From Paralichthys olivaceus (lineage: Eukaryota > Chordata > Actinopteri > Pleuronectiformes > Paralichthyidae): a DNA stretch of 64,000 nucleotides. The notes beneath the pieces are model-generated. The model saw only the letters and a list, made by a program, of their open reading frames with translations, was not told the DNA's origin and did no database searches. A program made the translations under genes and the position numbers. Below are positions 63,518 through 64,000 of the stretch, piece after piece. The stretch covers positions 15,023,580-15,087,579 of the forward strand of contig NC_091104.1 of assembly GCF_024713975.1 (NCBI RefSeq), written 5' to 3'. Each line of letters begins with the position of its first letter. Position 1 is the stretch's first letter.

Positions 63518-64000
63518 CAAAACCCTAACCCTAATCACAACCCTAACCCTAATTGTAACCCTAACCCATATTCACCGTAGGGTGAATTACTCTGCGGTGC
63601 TTGCTCGAAACATGCTGAAATTCGGTGTGGGTGTGTGGCAGGCTCCCCTTTATTAATCATGAAATGCCCAAGTCTCTCCGATCTTCAGAACAAAAGTTAT
63701 TCAGAAATATCTTGTAATTTTTTTCTCCAATTTGGTGGTTTGGCCCCTTCCAAAGGTCGTAGAAGCTCAGGGGTGGCACCAATGGATCGGGCATACCCAC
63801 AATAGTGCAGAGGGAACCAACTTCCAAGTGTCTATGACCTTCAGAACAAAAGTTATTCAAGAATATCTTGATCTCCAATGGGTTGTCATCCCTAACCCTA
63901 ACCAAGACCCTAACCCTAATTGCAACCCTAACCCATATTCACCGTAGGGTGAATTACTCTGTGCTACTTGCTCGAAACATGCTGAAATTCGGAGTGGGTG
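63518..64000. repeat. Tandem satellite-like repeat (about 367 bp) with CCCTAA tracts, continues past window end
   Basis: ACCCATATTCACCGTAGGGT at 63564 recurs at 63931, a 367-base period, followed by the same CTTGCTCGAAACATGCTGAA segment. Each unit begins with several CCCTAA (vertebrate telomere-type) copies mixed with CCCTAAT and CACAACC variants. Within a unit, CTTCAGAACAAAAGTTATTC at 63683 recurs at 63839, a 156-base internal duplication. ATTCACC-GTAG-GGTGAAT is a small inverted repeat. Confidence 0.85.

Noticed and set aside
63657..63905. 82-codon minus-strand frame with a repeated IFLNNFCSE segment
   Set aside because: The duplication reflects the 156-bp internal repeat of the satellite, not a protein.

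Overview
This is nuclear DNA of a ray-finned (teleost, probably percomorph-type) fish. The evidence is dense GT-AG introns, vertebrate gene families, long TG/CA microsatellites, and fish-type MITEs and retroposon tails. There are no bacterial operons, tRNA or rRNA genes, or CRISPR arrays. I rebuilt five genes by joining exons whose splice phases agree.

Layout: (1) 63-9771 (+), the 3' three quarters of ubr2, an N-degron E3 ubiquitin ligase, as 36 coding exons. The 5' end lies left of the window. (2) 12540-15287 (-), complete prph2 (peripherin-2/RDS), tail to tail with ubr2. The ubr2-prph2 pair matches human 6p21.1. (3) About 17.1-23.5 kb (+), an ELYS/AHCTF1-like gene that appears to lack the N-terminal beta-propeller and the AT-hook tail of ELYS. 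(4) 28539-29938 (+), complete tmem179. (5) 32496 to at least 45579 (-), a consortin-family gene next to tmem179. Its conserved C-terminus resembles both consortin (CNST) and mammalian C14orf180/NRAC, but it also keeps the upstream TPR-like helical part. It contains two 31-nt microexons and one GC-AG intron. Its 5' end was not found.

From 45.6 to 64 kb I see no convincing coding exon. The stretch holds AT-rich, homeodomain-site-like blocks that may be conserved noncoding elements, one promoter-like patch near 55.3 kb, and, at the right edge, a tandem repeat of about 367 bp with CCCTAA (telomere-type) tracts.

Mobile DNA includes a piggyBac-type MITE in a ubr2 intron (TTAA on both sides), a hAT-type MITE between prph2 and the ELYS-like gene (8-bp target duplication), a dispersed family with CCTTGGC-type ends (about eight copies), a B-box-bearing SINE/MITE-like element, and several retroposon 3' tails.

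The genes do not form one pathway. Their arrangement is informative about genome history: ELYS-like, TMEM179 and consortin-like genes side by side link human 1q44 (AHCTF1, CNST, AKT3) with 14q32.33 (TMEM179, C14orf180, AKT1), as expected for a whole-genome-duplication paralogon.
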